From contig NC_134034.1 of assembly GCF_964204645.1 (NCBI RefSeq), positions 2,140,072 through 2,204,071 on the forward strand: a stretch of 64,000 bases of DNA, in the 5' to 3' direction. Position 1 is the first letter of the stretch; each line of letters begins with the position of its first letter. Positions 32,119-42,300 of this stretch are shown one piece after another. The notes beneath the pieces were generated by a model. It searched no databases and was not told the origin of the DNA. It was given only the letters and a program-made list of their open reading frames with translations. The translations under genes and the position numbers were made by a program. This stretch comes from Tubulanus polymorphus. Lineage: Eukaryota; Nemertea; Palaeonemertea; Tubulaniformes; Tubulanidae.

Positions 32119-32541
32119 CTAATTAGTAAATTTATATGCTACAAATATAACAATAACAGTTCCACCAAAAATCCAAATTATTTCATATTTCTGTTGTTCT
32201 TTACTTGGGGTATAATAATCTGATAATTTAGGTTTGTATAGATGTAATTTTTCTTTATTTGTTACCGCGTTATATAAACTCATTGCATCATCAACTGATT
32301 GAAAATCTCTATGTGAAATCTTCTGATCATATAATTCCTTGTTAATATAATCCATATAGTTTTGTCGTTTTTCTCTATATTCTTCCGCTGCTTTATTGTA
32401 TTTCTCTAACGCTAAGTTATGTCTTCTTTGTTCTCCTAATGAACTATTTTTATCAATATATTTAAATAAATAACCACCACCAGTAAATGCTAAAGCGTTA
32501 ACAATTGCCGATCCTATAATAGTTATAATTGCAGAAGCCAT
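32119..32541 (-). CDS. Small element protein with membrane segments at both ends, 140 residues
   Basis: Start context is TACTAAATAAATGGC. A hydrophobic N-terminus (IITIIGSAIVNALAFTGGGY) is followed by a long charged helix (EKYNKAAEEYREKRQNYMDY), the string LSDYYTPSKEQQ and a C-terminal hydrophobic segment (IIWIFGGTVIVIFVAY). I believe close relatives are common beside this polymerase in other invertebrate elements, unverified here. Function unknown; a small virion membrane or pentameric vertex component would be a guess only. Confidence 0.7.
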   Translation of the reverse strand: MASAIITIIGSAIVNALAFTGGGYLFKYIDKNSSLGEQRRHNLALEKYNKAAEEYREKRQNYMDYINKELYDQKISHRDFQSVDDAMSLYNAVTNKEKLHLYKPKLSDYYTPSKEQQKYEIIWIFGGTVIVIFVAYKFTN

Positions 32542-32565
32542 TTATTTAGTAAAATAATTACACAT

Positions 32566-32787
32566 TTATATGGGAGGAATATATTTTTGTTTTTCCAAAT
32601 AATCAATAGTTAAATTAGATAAAGTTACTGCTAATGTTAATTTTAAAATATCATTGATATCAAATCTATCAACATTAACACTTCCCATTTTGAATACTTT
32701 TTTTAATACCATTGAATAACCAACAGTTCCAACTGATAGTAAAGCGCCATTATATAATCCAGTTATTATCCACTTATTATCACTCAT
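32566..32787 (-). CDS. Small hydrophobic element protein, 73 residues
   Basis: Start context is TTTTTTGATAAATAAATGAG, and its TAA directly touches the ATG as the stop codon of the upstream gene. The protein has two weakly hydrophobic stretches (ITGLYNGALLSVGTVGYSMV and ILKLTLAVTLSNLTIDYL) and ends KQKYIPPI. No family recognised. Confidence 0.6.
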   Translation of the reverse strand: MSDNKWIITGLYNGALLSVGTVGYSMVLKKVFKMGSVNVDRFDINDILKLTLAVTLSNLTIDYLEKQKYIPPI

Positions 32788-33129
32788 TTATTTATCAAAA
32801 AAATTACTATCATCAAAATATTTAGTTATCTTAGTGATGATTAATTCAACATTTATTTCATTACTACTTTGATGATTATCATATATTTTGGTTAATATGT
32901 TTTTGATATCATCAATAATTCCATCTTCATTTAATTCATAATATCCTAAAGGTGATTTAATTAAATCAATTACTTTTTCTATATTATAATTTTCTTTATC
33001 AATCATTGATGCATTGTTAAATGATTTACTTTTTATATCAGTAATTACATCATTTAGTTTAATTCTCATTTCTTTACCATGTTTAAAATCAAACCCAAAA
33101 CATATACTCGGTCCAACAGTTATATTCAT
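32788..33129 (-). CDS. Hypothetical element protein, 113 residues
   Basis: Start context is CACTATATAAATGAA. The protein is soluble, mixed in charge, beginning MNITVGPSICFGFDFKHG and ending KYFDDSNFFDK. The stop codon abuts the next start codon with no spacer, which suggests either separate promoters or a compact layout inherited from a virus. Function unknown. Confidence 0.6.
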   Translation of the reverse strand: MNITVGPSICFGFDFKHGKEMRIKLNDVITDIKSKSFNNASMIDKENYNIEKVIDLIKSPLGYYELNEDGIIDDIKNILTKIYDNHQSSNEINVELIITKITKYFDDSNFFDK

Positions 33130-33146
33130 TTATATAGTGAATAAAA

Positions 33147-33908
33147 TTACTCTCTACATCTTATAACTAATTCATAAATTACAGGGAAATTATTTAAATC
33201 AATTAAGTATCCATTATGATTTCTAATTTCTAATCTAAAATTATTAAAACGAGGAATGCATGGTTTGAAATCACATTCTGTTAAATTATAATTTATTTGC
33301 GTTCCAAATTCTTTAACATTCTTCAATGGTAAAATGTTTAGTAAACCAGAATTACAAGTTATATCTTTAGTTGCTTCGAATGTTTTTGTAGGATCGATTA
33401 AATTGCAATAAATATAAAAATGTGTGTAAGGTATTAAGTTTGGTGTAGTAGCGTCAATATTTGTAAAAGATCCATCTGGAAGAATTCCTAACAGTTTAGC
33501 TATAGGTTTTTTTACCATAAATTTATGTTTTTCACTATTAGACAACCTTATCTTTATTCTATCAGAACTCTCACTTTTTAAAAATCTAATACTTAACCCA
33601 GAACTACTACCTAATTTGTGCCAGGCTTTTCTATTAATTTCTTGTGATAATGTATCTAAATTATATAACCCTGGTTTTAAATATATATAGGCCCATTCAT
33701 TTTTATTCTTATTAAAAATTAAAAAGGCTCTATGTTCAATAGTTTTATTCGATATATTGTAAAAAGAATTACATAAACTTATATTAACTAATTTTAAATC
33801 TACACAATTCTTAAATTCTCTATCTAATTGAACTAGTAAATTATGAGATTTATAATTAGTAAGTTTTCTTGAATCAACAAATATTCTGTATTCTTTTAAT
33901 TCCGGCAT
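33147..33908 (-). CDS. Putative jelly-roll (minor capsid/penton-like) protein, 253 residues
   Basis: Start context is ATGTAAAATAAATGCC. The protein is rich in beta-type alternation with NSFYNI near residue 48, YIYLKPGLYNLDTLSQEIN, KLLGILPDGSF, THFYIYCNLID, and a C-terminal FRLEIRNHNGYLIDL strand pair. This layout, and the size of about 250 residues, resemble minor capsid or penton proteins with a jelly-roll fold in Polinton-like viruses. No catalytic motif is present. The gene lies between the OB-fold-like gene and small membrane genes. Capsid role is inferred and needs structural comparison. Confidence 0.55.
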   Translation of the reverse strand: MPELKEYRIFVDSRKLTNYKSHNLLVQLDREFKNCVDLKLVNISLCNSFYNISNKTIEHRAFLIFNKNKNEWAYIYLKPGLYNLDTLSQEINRKAWHKLGSSSGLSIRFLKSESSDRIKIRLSNSEKHKFMVKKPIAKLLGILPDGSFTNIDATTPNLIPYTHFYIYCNLIDPTKTFEATKDITCNSGLLNILPLKNVKEFGTQINYNLTECDFKPCIPRFNNFRLEIRNHNGYLIDLNNFPVIYELVIRCRE

Positions 33909-33925
33909 TTATTTTACATATTTTC

Positions 33926-34279
33926 TCATTCGAAATCTATTTCATGGTGCCCTTTTTCATTCTTACCTTTGTATACGAAATAGAAATCTCCAGAACATAA
34001 TTCTTCTAAGTCTTCACTTGATAATCTATGAAATCTATCAGGTAAATATGTTCTGAATTTATATGTATTTCCTTTTAATCCTTCATATTCTAAGTGTATA
34101 ACTAATTTATCTCCGTAGTTATTAGTAACTGTATCAATATTTGTAATTAGATATTTCTTATGGATTGTTAATTCTGTTAACTTTTTGAATTTATAATCTA
34201 CAGATTTTACATTTGTTATATCTTTAATTCTATCTAGAAATAATTTGTTGTTCTCACTGTTTGCGTGCTTACTCTCCAT
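33926..34279 (-). CDS. Possible OB-fold ssDNA-binding protein, 117 residues
   Basis: Start context is GTATTATAAATGGA. After an N-terminal charged helix, the protein reads KYLITNIDTVTNNYGDKLVI, then YKFRTYLPDRFHRLSSEDLE, then DFYFVYKGKNEKGHHEIDF. A beta-rich core with a turn, a helix and a closing strand is what small OB-fold proteins look like, and replication elements with a protein-primed polymerase often carry one. It lies directly next to the polymerase gene. Fold and role are inference. Confidence 0.45.
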   Translation of the reverse strand: MESKHANSENNKLFLDRIKDITNVKSVDYKFKKLTELTIHKKYLITNIDTVTNNYGDKLVIHLEYEGLKGNTYKFRTYLPDRFHRLSSEDLEELCSGDFYFVYKGKNEKGHHEIDFE

Positions 34280-34308
34280 TTATAATACATATTTTTATCA
34301 AAATTTGA

Positions 34309-37300
34309 TTAACACGTTAGAATTCTTTTCATTATCTCGTTCTCTTTTGTTTCTTCTCTTTTAAATTTAAAGTATTCATCTAAATTGCAACCATAAGCAA
34401 CTGTATGAATTCCATCATCCAGAATATATCTTTTATCATCAAATGGGTTTAGACTTATCTTTTCAATTTCTTCAATAAACATTTCATGATCTTCAGATCT
34501 TAAACATCTCATCTTATGTTTTCTAACTTCTTCATTGAATATATAATTGATGTAATCTTTAAAATGAATATTCTTTTCTACTACACTTTTGGTTATTCCT
34601 TTTAACTTTTTAGCTTCATGTTCTTTAGTTTTATATGAATACATTTTAGATCTAATACCGATGAATTCAATCATTTCTTCACCACCTAATTCATCTTTGA
34701 ATTTACCGGGAACTTTTTTATTATCATTGCTAAACAATTCATGATCTTTAGGATAATTACTGAAATCAAAATGATGTTTTAATGTTTTTAAATCATCTGT
34801 TATGTTATCAGTTTTTATCTTTAATATGTAACTGTCAGTATCAAAATATAATATTTCTATATGTTTTTCTCCAAAAAGTGGTTGTAATACATTATAATAG
34901 AATTCATACATTAGTAATTTTGATAATTCTAAAACTGAAGCGCCAACATAGATTGGTTTATTAAATTTCATTGATGTTCTTCTCATCTTAACTGCGGCTA
35001 AATTTTCATCAAATATTCTGTTACCAATGAACTTAGGATATGATTGTAAATGTCTACCATAGAATGCATTATTCATTAACTTGAAGAAATCTTTTTCGAA
35101 ATCAGTTTTAGCTTCAGTTCTCTGTTTGGTGTTAAAATCTATATATTTTTCTAACCATTTAGATTGACTAAATGAAATATATCTATGTACTTTTTTAGGA
35201 TCATTCCTTGATTCAAATAAAACTTTGACATTCTATAATGTACTACATAATTATATTTATCTTCTTGAGTTACCATTAACTTTTCTGTATGAATATGATT
35301 TTCGGGTTTAATTCTTTTTTGGTAATTTGATAATTCTTCATGAGTTACAGTTTTATGTTCGGGGCAGTAAGCTAGATTTCTAGATTTAAATTTAATATGT
35401 TCAGGATATTCTAAATCTACAACAAAGAAGTAACCAGTATCTGAATCATCTGCAATATCTAGAATTCTTTTCTTCCAATCAAATTTATCATTATTTTCAT
35501 TCTGTAAAACTTCACTTATTTCAAATACTCCATAAGGTTGTGGTTCCATCATTGCCCAACCATACAAATCATTTGCATCTATATATAATAACTTATATCC
35601 AGGGTTATCATTTACATTGAAATATCTATCACCTAATACACCTGAAACTCCTCCTCTTATAGATTTTTCAAATAATAATAATTGATCTATATTTGTTAAC
35701 AAATCCATTTTTATGTCTGTAAATTTTAAACCACAATCCCATGTTAAACCTGGGCTAGAATAACAATGACAAGGATCAATGTTAAAATATTTTAGGTTTA
35801 CATCTCTAAACCTTTCGAATATATCGGTTAATAATAATACATCTGATTTTAGATATAAATCTACTAATTGCCCATGATTTTCTATTTTGAAATGATTCCA
35901 AATATTCAATGTTCTATTATAGACTTCATCTTTAACATATTCATTTTTTAATTCATCATAGAATTGTTCTTTTAATAATTCAGTTATATTAAAATCATTA
36001 TGTGATTTATAAAATGAATATGGAATCGCTCCTTTATATCTCATTAATATAAAATCATCATTATTTGGATAGTGTTGCTTTAATATTTTTAATTCATCAT
36101 CAACTAATGATTTTGATAAGTTATCTAATGAACTATTTAAAAATCTATATGAATCTATAAATCTTAGACACCCAAATTGGAATGATATATAATTCTCAGA
36201 TGTTTTAGCTAACATTCTAAATTTATAAGTTGGTATTTTATCTTTTGATCTATTTGAATTTAATCTTTCTATTTCATTATTGATTCTTCTTTATTTCTTC
36301 TATTTTATGGCATAGTTGTTTGATAAATAAATGTGCATCATATCCTGATAGATTATGAAATATAACTGGTACAAAGTTAATTTTCTTAGCTTGTAAGTTA
36401 CAATTCTCATGTGCAGCGCCTCTAAACTTTCCATTCAAATGATCATGGTCTCTTACTTTTTTATCTTTATAATTAAATATCTTTTCACAACAATAACATT
36501 TATCTGCAAACGCAAATACTTCTTTATCTTCTTCTGTCATTATAATTTCTATATTTGTATTCAATAATTTACTAAATCTTATTTCATATTCAATTAATAA
36601 GTCACATAAATGATTGATAACATTTTCATTTCTGTAATCATAATATTCACTTTCAATTAGTTCTGGATAATCAGATTTAATATATAACCCGAAAGCTGCA
36701 GCTGATTGATGAATCTTTTTAATAGTATTTGTTTTTGGTGGTTCTTCAGAATAATCATTTTCATTAGAATTTAATTTCTTTCTCTTATAATATATTTCTT
36801 TTCTATCTTGATCAGTTAGTTCTTTATTTAATGATTCAAAATCTCCATATATAACAAATGGTATTTTATTTTTGTAATCAAATTTTTTGAATTCTAATAT
36901 TTTATCTTTTTCATTTGGTAAAACTAATTTACAATAATCATGATTTTCACATAATTGTTTATGATTTAATAATGTACTTTCATTACTGAATCTATGTAAA
37001 CATTTTCTACATAGATATATTTTATTATGGTGATCACTTTCTGTTCTAAAGAATAAATCTATTTGTTTAATCCACATATAATGATTCTCATAATATAATA
37101 TATCTATAACATCGTTTGAATCATAATCTTTTGATAGGTATAAAGGTTCTAATGTATAATGTTTTATGTTGTTACCTTTTGTATTTGGTAATTTGATTAA
37201 ATCAAATACATTTATCTTTATATTATTATCTCTTTCTATTTTTGGGATGTTTTTAATTCTAACAGGATACTTATCTATCTTATAATTATTTTCAAATGGT

Positions 37301-38031
37301 TTATAATGGGTTAATCTAAAACTATGTGTAATATCTTCTGTTGGGTGTAAACAACTTATTATAGCCCATAGAAAAAATTTATCATCTTCATTTTGTACAT
37401 TTATTACAGCATTAGTTTTAAATGGTAGTTTAATATAACTCGATGCTTCAATATCTGGTTCTTTATAATATGATACATTATTTTCATCAATTGGTTTTGA
37501 TTCAGTTAACTTATTATATTTTGTGTTATAAACATGTAAAGTCATAAATATAATTTCATCAAATATTAAACCAGATCCTTCGAAATATTTCTCTTCTATT
37601 TTAGTTTTTACTTCATTATAACATTTATCTAATTTATCATCTATATGTTGTTTAGATATAATATGTTGTGAATGGGAATTTATATTATATATTGGTTTAT
37701 CTTCAGATTTTATGAATTTAACTTTAGAAGATATACTTATTTTAGGATATTCAACATCAGTTATTATTTTCATTATTTCTTTCATATTTTCTAAATGTTT
37801 TTTATTTTCTAATAACGTTTTTCCTTTATGAAATTTAAACTCGATAGCTGCTGGACCAACATCACTTTTAAATGCTTCGGTTATCTCTATATCTTTTTTA
37901 TTATCTAATGAATTAATATAATTTCTTACATCTTCCATGTATGGTCTTTTATTGTTTAATTTATTTTTTATGCTTTTAATTGTCTTCTGTTTCTTATCAT
38001 TATCTTTATCAAAATAATCTTCACCTATCAT
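34309..38031 (-). pseudogene. Family B (protein-primed type) DNA polymerase, two frameshifts
   Basis: This would be a polymerase of about 1,240 residues that replicates the element. The N-terminal part has a C2H2 finger (CRKCLHRF...HKQLCENH, residues about 341-364), exonuclease motif I (YGDFES), an endonuclease-VII-like zinc/HNH module (CYCCEK...VRDHDHLNGKFRGAAHENC, about 513-546) and exonuclease motif II (FHNLSGYDAHLF). Next come exonuclease III (YLKSDVLLLTD), polymerase motif A (DANDLYGWAM), motif B (MNNAFYG) and motif C (YFDTDS). The frame breaks between 36281 and 36298, and again near 35232 by one apparently missing base. All motifs remain present across the three pieces. The start overlaps the end of the zinc-finger gene by 11 bp and lacks the ATAAATG signature. 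Whether the breaks are real or assembly errors is open. Confidence 0.85.
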
Positions 38032-38290
38032 TATTCATATTTCTAATATGACTTTTAGATTTTAAATGTTCTTTATAATATCTTTTATCACTGAATGATT
38101 GATTACATGTATCACATTTGTATGTTTCTTTTTCATTCTTTAATTCATCTAATTTAGTTTCTAATATAACATCTTCATATTCTAGTTTCAATTTATTCTC
38201 TAAATGTGTTTTAGTTTTATTGTGTCTTGCTTTTTGGGATTTATCTACATTGATATTACATGTTGGACAGTAGTACTTATTTGCTTCCAT
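38021..38290 (-). CDS. Inward two-finger C2H2 protein at the right end of the element
   Basis: The first 38 codons are shared with the left-end gene because they lie in the TIR (finger 1, CPTC...HNKTKTH). After leaving the TIR it gains a second finger, CDTCNQSFSDKRYYKEH...H, and ends RNMNNDR at residue 89. Its last codons overlap the polymerase ATG in another frame. U1-type fingers bind nucleic acid. The placement before the polymerase and the TIR promoter suggest an early regulatory or replication role, which is inference. Confidence 0.65.
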   Translation of the reverse strand: MEANKYYCPTCNINVDKSQKARHNKTKTHLENKLKLEYEDVILETKLDELKNEKETYKCDTCNQSFSDKRYYKEHLKSKSHIRNMNNDR

Positions 38291-38678
38291 TTTAATACTA
38301 AATTTTTTATTAAAATGGATTTTAGAAGTTCAATGATTTATATCATGTATTATTTCAATCACACTTTACTAAAACTTTTAATGTTTAAAAATCTAACTCA
38401 CACAAATATGAATATTGAAATAATGTTGTAAATATATACTTTTATATTGAATAATCTGTCAATTTAAATGTTATTCATGTATATGATTATTTTAAGAGTA
38501 ATAGGGATAATAGGCTTTCATATCAAAGGTTGAAGGGGCGAGTGAGTAAAAAATGAAAATAATTTACAGTTGAATTAGGAGTGTGCGCGACTAATTCAAC
38601 TGTAAATTATGTTATTTTCATTTTTTTACGAGCTCGACCTTTCGACCTTTGGTATGAAAGCCTATTATCCCTATTACT
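38177..38678 (-). repeat. Right terminal inverted repeat of the element
   Basis: The reverse complement matches 26649-27156 except for a 6-bp ATT-repeat indel and about three substitutions. It carries the same outer palindrome (about 38497-38678), TATA-like box (near 38430) and zinc-finger start codon. Confidence 0.93.
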
Positions 38679-38684
38679 AACCTG
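38679..38684. repeat. Target-site duplication, right (AACCTG)
   Basis: This is the second copy of the hexamer next to the left end, followed by host sequence (CACCCGCGGGCTCAAAATG) that also follows the single hexamer at 17195-17200. Confidence 0.95.
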
Positions 38685-39284
38685 CACCCGCGGGCTCAAA
38701 ATGAATACAAAAAAAATTCAAGGGTTCAAGTTAAGACTGATCTATAAAACCTAGTCCATACAAGGTTAGATCCTATAGGTTAGAACCCAAGACTCCAATA
38801 CAAGTCGAATTACAAGTGTTGATAAGCATTAATATTGGCAGCTGACCATTTGCCTTTCTTTTTTGGCGAAAAATGATTGAACTCGAACCGACGTTCTGTG
38901 CGAACCAATAGCCAAAATCCATACCTGCTATATGCCCTCAATGAAAAAGGAAATATTCAAAACTCACAAAGCAATAGTTACGACATGCTCGCTATGTGTG
39001 GCATATGACCAACAGCAGTTGCGCAACTCGGCAAGGCGCTAATCGCAAGGCAGCATCTAAAACCGCTTTCAATAATTTCTAACGTTTAAACGCGCAACTC
39101 GAAACATCATATAGCTGCAAATGAAATAGTAGTTTTAACGAATCTATTAGAGTAAAAAGTCGACGTGAAGGTGCATATTTTCAACGCAGGTAATTACGCG
39201 AAAAGCCTCTCGGGTGAACGAACACTTTTTTAAAGAAATAATTGCAGCAGCAACGAAGTATATTTTTATATCGTGAATTTCGTG

Positions 39285-39314
39285 ATTGGACGAACTGTAA
39301 TTCGTTTTGATTGG
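39285..39314 (+). promoter_or_regulatory. Receptor promoter block with inverted CCAAT boxes (copy 2)
   Basis: ATTGG occurs at 39285-39289 and 39310-39314, matching the positions before copy 1. The virus-like element ends only about 600 bp upstream, so it may influence this promoter. Confidence 0.4.
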
Positions 39315-39377
39315 TTATTCAGACGAAAGGAAACTTACACGAAAGTTGTACCTTACAGATTGCGCTCATTCGGTCGT

Positions 39378-42300
39378 ATGTTGTTCAGTATGGATCGACT
39401 GAGAGCGCTGTATATAGCGTCGCTGGTCGCCTGGACAGGTAACATCGCACACGGTGGCCCGTCTGATTTCTTGACAGTCAGTTCGTCTTGTAACAACACT
39501 TGGTACCCCATCGATTCTACGTCCGGTTACCTCGCTTCACCGAATTATCCGTCGTTAAAGCGCGGTGTTGAATGTCATTGGTTCATTAACAGCTCCTTAC
39601 CTGGAACGTTTCGTGTCCGAGTTTACCACGACATCGAGCCGTCAATATTCTGCAGTGATAATTACCTTCTCGTCGATGAATCTGATCACATATTCTGCGG
39701 TGAAGGAGATCATGAAATCCGTCGAAACGATTCGATCTCGTTAATGTTCAGTAGTAACGTCAATGGTGCGCGAGGTAGTCGGGTTTATATGGTTTATCGT
39801 TACGAACGAAGCCGTTTGAATTTAAGTCACAACTGTAAAGAAATATATCATTTTAGAATTAACAAGTTACAAGCGTCGAACGGGTACAAATTCGATATCA
39901 ACGGATTACGATGCTCGCTCTATTTAGAATGGATGGGACTTGCAGATCATTTTGCATTGAATCTGACATTCATTGCTGTAAGCTTCAGGTTACAAAAAAT
40001 TTTTGAAACGGCCTCAGTCAAAATCCATAATGGCTGGAACACCGGAAGTGAACCTATCGCCAATATACATGAACAAACTGGACTACCTCCGGTAACAATT
40101 TATACAAAAACCAACAAGGCCGTCATCAAAGGTTTGCCGTATTATTTTCTATTTCAAACGCAATTACTAGTGCAAATCTACAAAATATCAGATTGGAACG
40201 TCACTAATCCATTGATTCAGATTTCTAATAAGGAGTCGGGAGTGCTTGTTCCTGATGATAAGAGTTTACACGTAATAACTCGATCAAAACACTTACACTG
40301 CTGGTCTATCACAGTGATCGTGTTGCAGTACGTCATCTTCAACTGGACACGTGATCTCATTACTTCCGGTGACGTCATCGGTGTTTATAAACTAGAAGGG
40401 TTACGCGTTGTAGGAACTGATATTTTACTGGGTAAAAACTACCTCGAGTCGCTTAGTGTTAAATCCGACGGCTTTCTAGTCGTACTGTGCGTTTTACTGT
40501 CGGAAAAACTAACGGAGTCTCAAACACAAGTGTTCTTTAAAATGGAACAGGTATCGAAGGCGGATGTTCGGCTAGTCACTATGAAAGTAAGTACACAAAT
40601 TAAGTTCTGAAAAAGGGTCTCGGCCGTTTTTTAATCGAATTATTTTTAGATACGAATTTCTAATGATTCTGATTTTCTTTTACTTCAGCCTACGACGCAT
40701 TGTCGACCTTTTCAAATGTTCCAAACGAAAAACAAACCGACGATCTCGTATCAAGCGATTGAAATAAAGTTCACATTGAAAGTCGATATTTCTGACTACG
40801 ATTTTCGCATGTTGGTTTTATCGGAGAATTGCGAACGAGCCGGATTTTACATATACGACGGTGGTAATTTGACGGCCAGACGCTACGGACCGTATTGTCC
40901 TAGTTCAAACAGATACGACCGTAACGTCGTCAGTCTGATTACATCAGGTGGTCCCGTTACTATGGTAGCGTACGCTTACAAATGGGACGGACGGTTGACG
41001 GAAAATAGCTTCCATGACTATCTAAAATTTCAACCGACGGACTGTACGGGGTACGTTCTACAGGAAGGAGAGAGTCGGATAAATATGACGTCACACTGTC
41101 TCGTCATCACACCTAAAAACCGACGCCTGCCCTTAAAGTACATTTACATATTGTCAGAACACGAATATCAAATCGATCGATGTTTTCCTGGAAATGGGAA
41201 GAGGACACCGTGCAAAAGATACTTAGATTTAACTAGCCAGTTTCTCAATAACAGTCTCGTATTGAACACTGTGACTTTACGCACTGACAATAAGTTCTGG
41301 CAATATCAACTAACAATTAAACTACGTCGTGAATGTCAACGTCTTAAGATGCCAACAGCTATTGGAATGATGTTACGTGACAGAGATGAATGTGGAATCA
41401 TACAGTCACCGAACTACCCGGGTCGCACAATCCTCGGTGCGCAATCACTAATCTATAATTTTCGGTACACTTCATATAGACCTAAAATTGAATACAAATA
41501 TTACAGATTCGTTATCAAATACATGGAAAATACGCCGTGCTCAAAGGCATCTCCACTAGACAAAGATCCGATCATTTTCACTCAAATGATGTATAGTCTA
41601 CGCGAACAAAGGCAACTTAACCAAAAGATATGTAGAGTTAATCATCCATTACCTGGTAGCATATTTCACAGTTTGAGCTATAATGCTGTCTCCTTCGTGG
41701 TAAACGCTAACGTCCCAACATTCCAAATACAATATACTTTAGAAGAAGAACCACAGATCGACGCGAAAGCCTGTAGTCCGGGATTCTTGGACTCCGGTTA
41801 TTTTGCTTGCGTGAAATACATCAAACACGAACGTATGAATTGGGAGAATGCTGAATTGTACTGTAGACAGAAATACGCGGGACATCTTCTCAGCATCAAC
41901 ACAGAACAGGAGATGATCGCCATCAAAAGGTTATTCGCTACAAAACTTTTACAACAGGCGTATTCACAGGAAGCGCTCATAATAATGATTGGATTAAAAC
42001 TGCAGGTAAATTCTATCTTTGAAGCTTCTTTAATTTGAAGTTAAAGTAAATCACATTAAGTAATGAAATTGGCATTTGGAAGTTATCCTTTCCTTGAAGA
42101 GGGTTAAATGTAACAATATTCGGCGGTAGACTCTAATTTACATATTGCCGTCTGATTGATAGGGTAGATTTTCGCAAGTAAGTAGGCGACAATTTGCCGA
42201 CAGGCCACAAGGCGACCATGTGAATGCAGCGAAATGCTCGTGAGTTCGCAGCTATACTAACTAGTTTTCTACCGTTGTTTTCTTGATTTTTACAGCCGAA

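Larger units (their letters stand above)
26649..38678. mobile_element. Polinton/Maverick-like virus-derived element, internally deleted
   Basis: The element is 12,030 bp, far more AT-rich than its surroundings. Its ends are 5'-AGTAATAGGG...CCCTATTACT-3', with TIRs of 508 and 502 bp, and it is flanked by a 6-bp duplication AACCTG. AG/CT termini, long TIRs and 6-bp duplications are Polinton hallmarks made by a retroviral-type integrase. The cargo is two inward zinc-finger genes that start in the TIRs, family B DNA polymerase, a probable OB-fold protein, a putative jelly-roll capsid protein, several membrane proteins and a stub of a probable major capsid gene. No integrase, packaging ATPase or protease is recognisable. 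The polymerase and a small membrane gene carry frameshifts, so this copy is not autonomous as read. TIR divergence is small (about three substitutions and one 6-bp indel noticed). Confidence 0.9.

Noticed and set aside
26649-38678. Helitron, hAT or retrotransposon interpretation of the element
   Set aside because: There is no reverse transcriptase, rolling-circle or hAT transposase sequence. A 6-bp target duplication, long TIRs with AG/CT ends and a family B polymerase point to a Polinton-like element.
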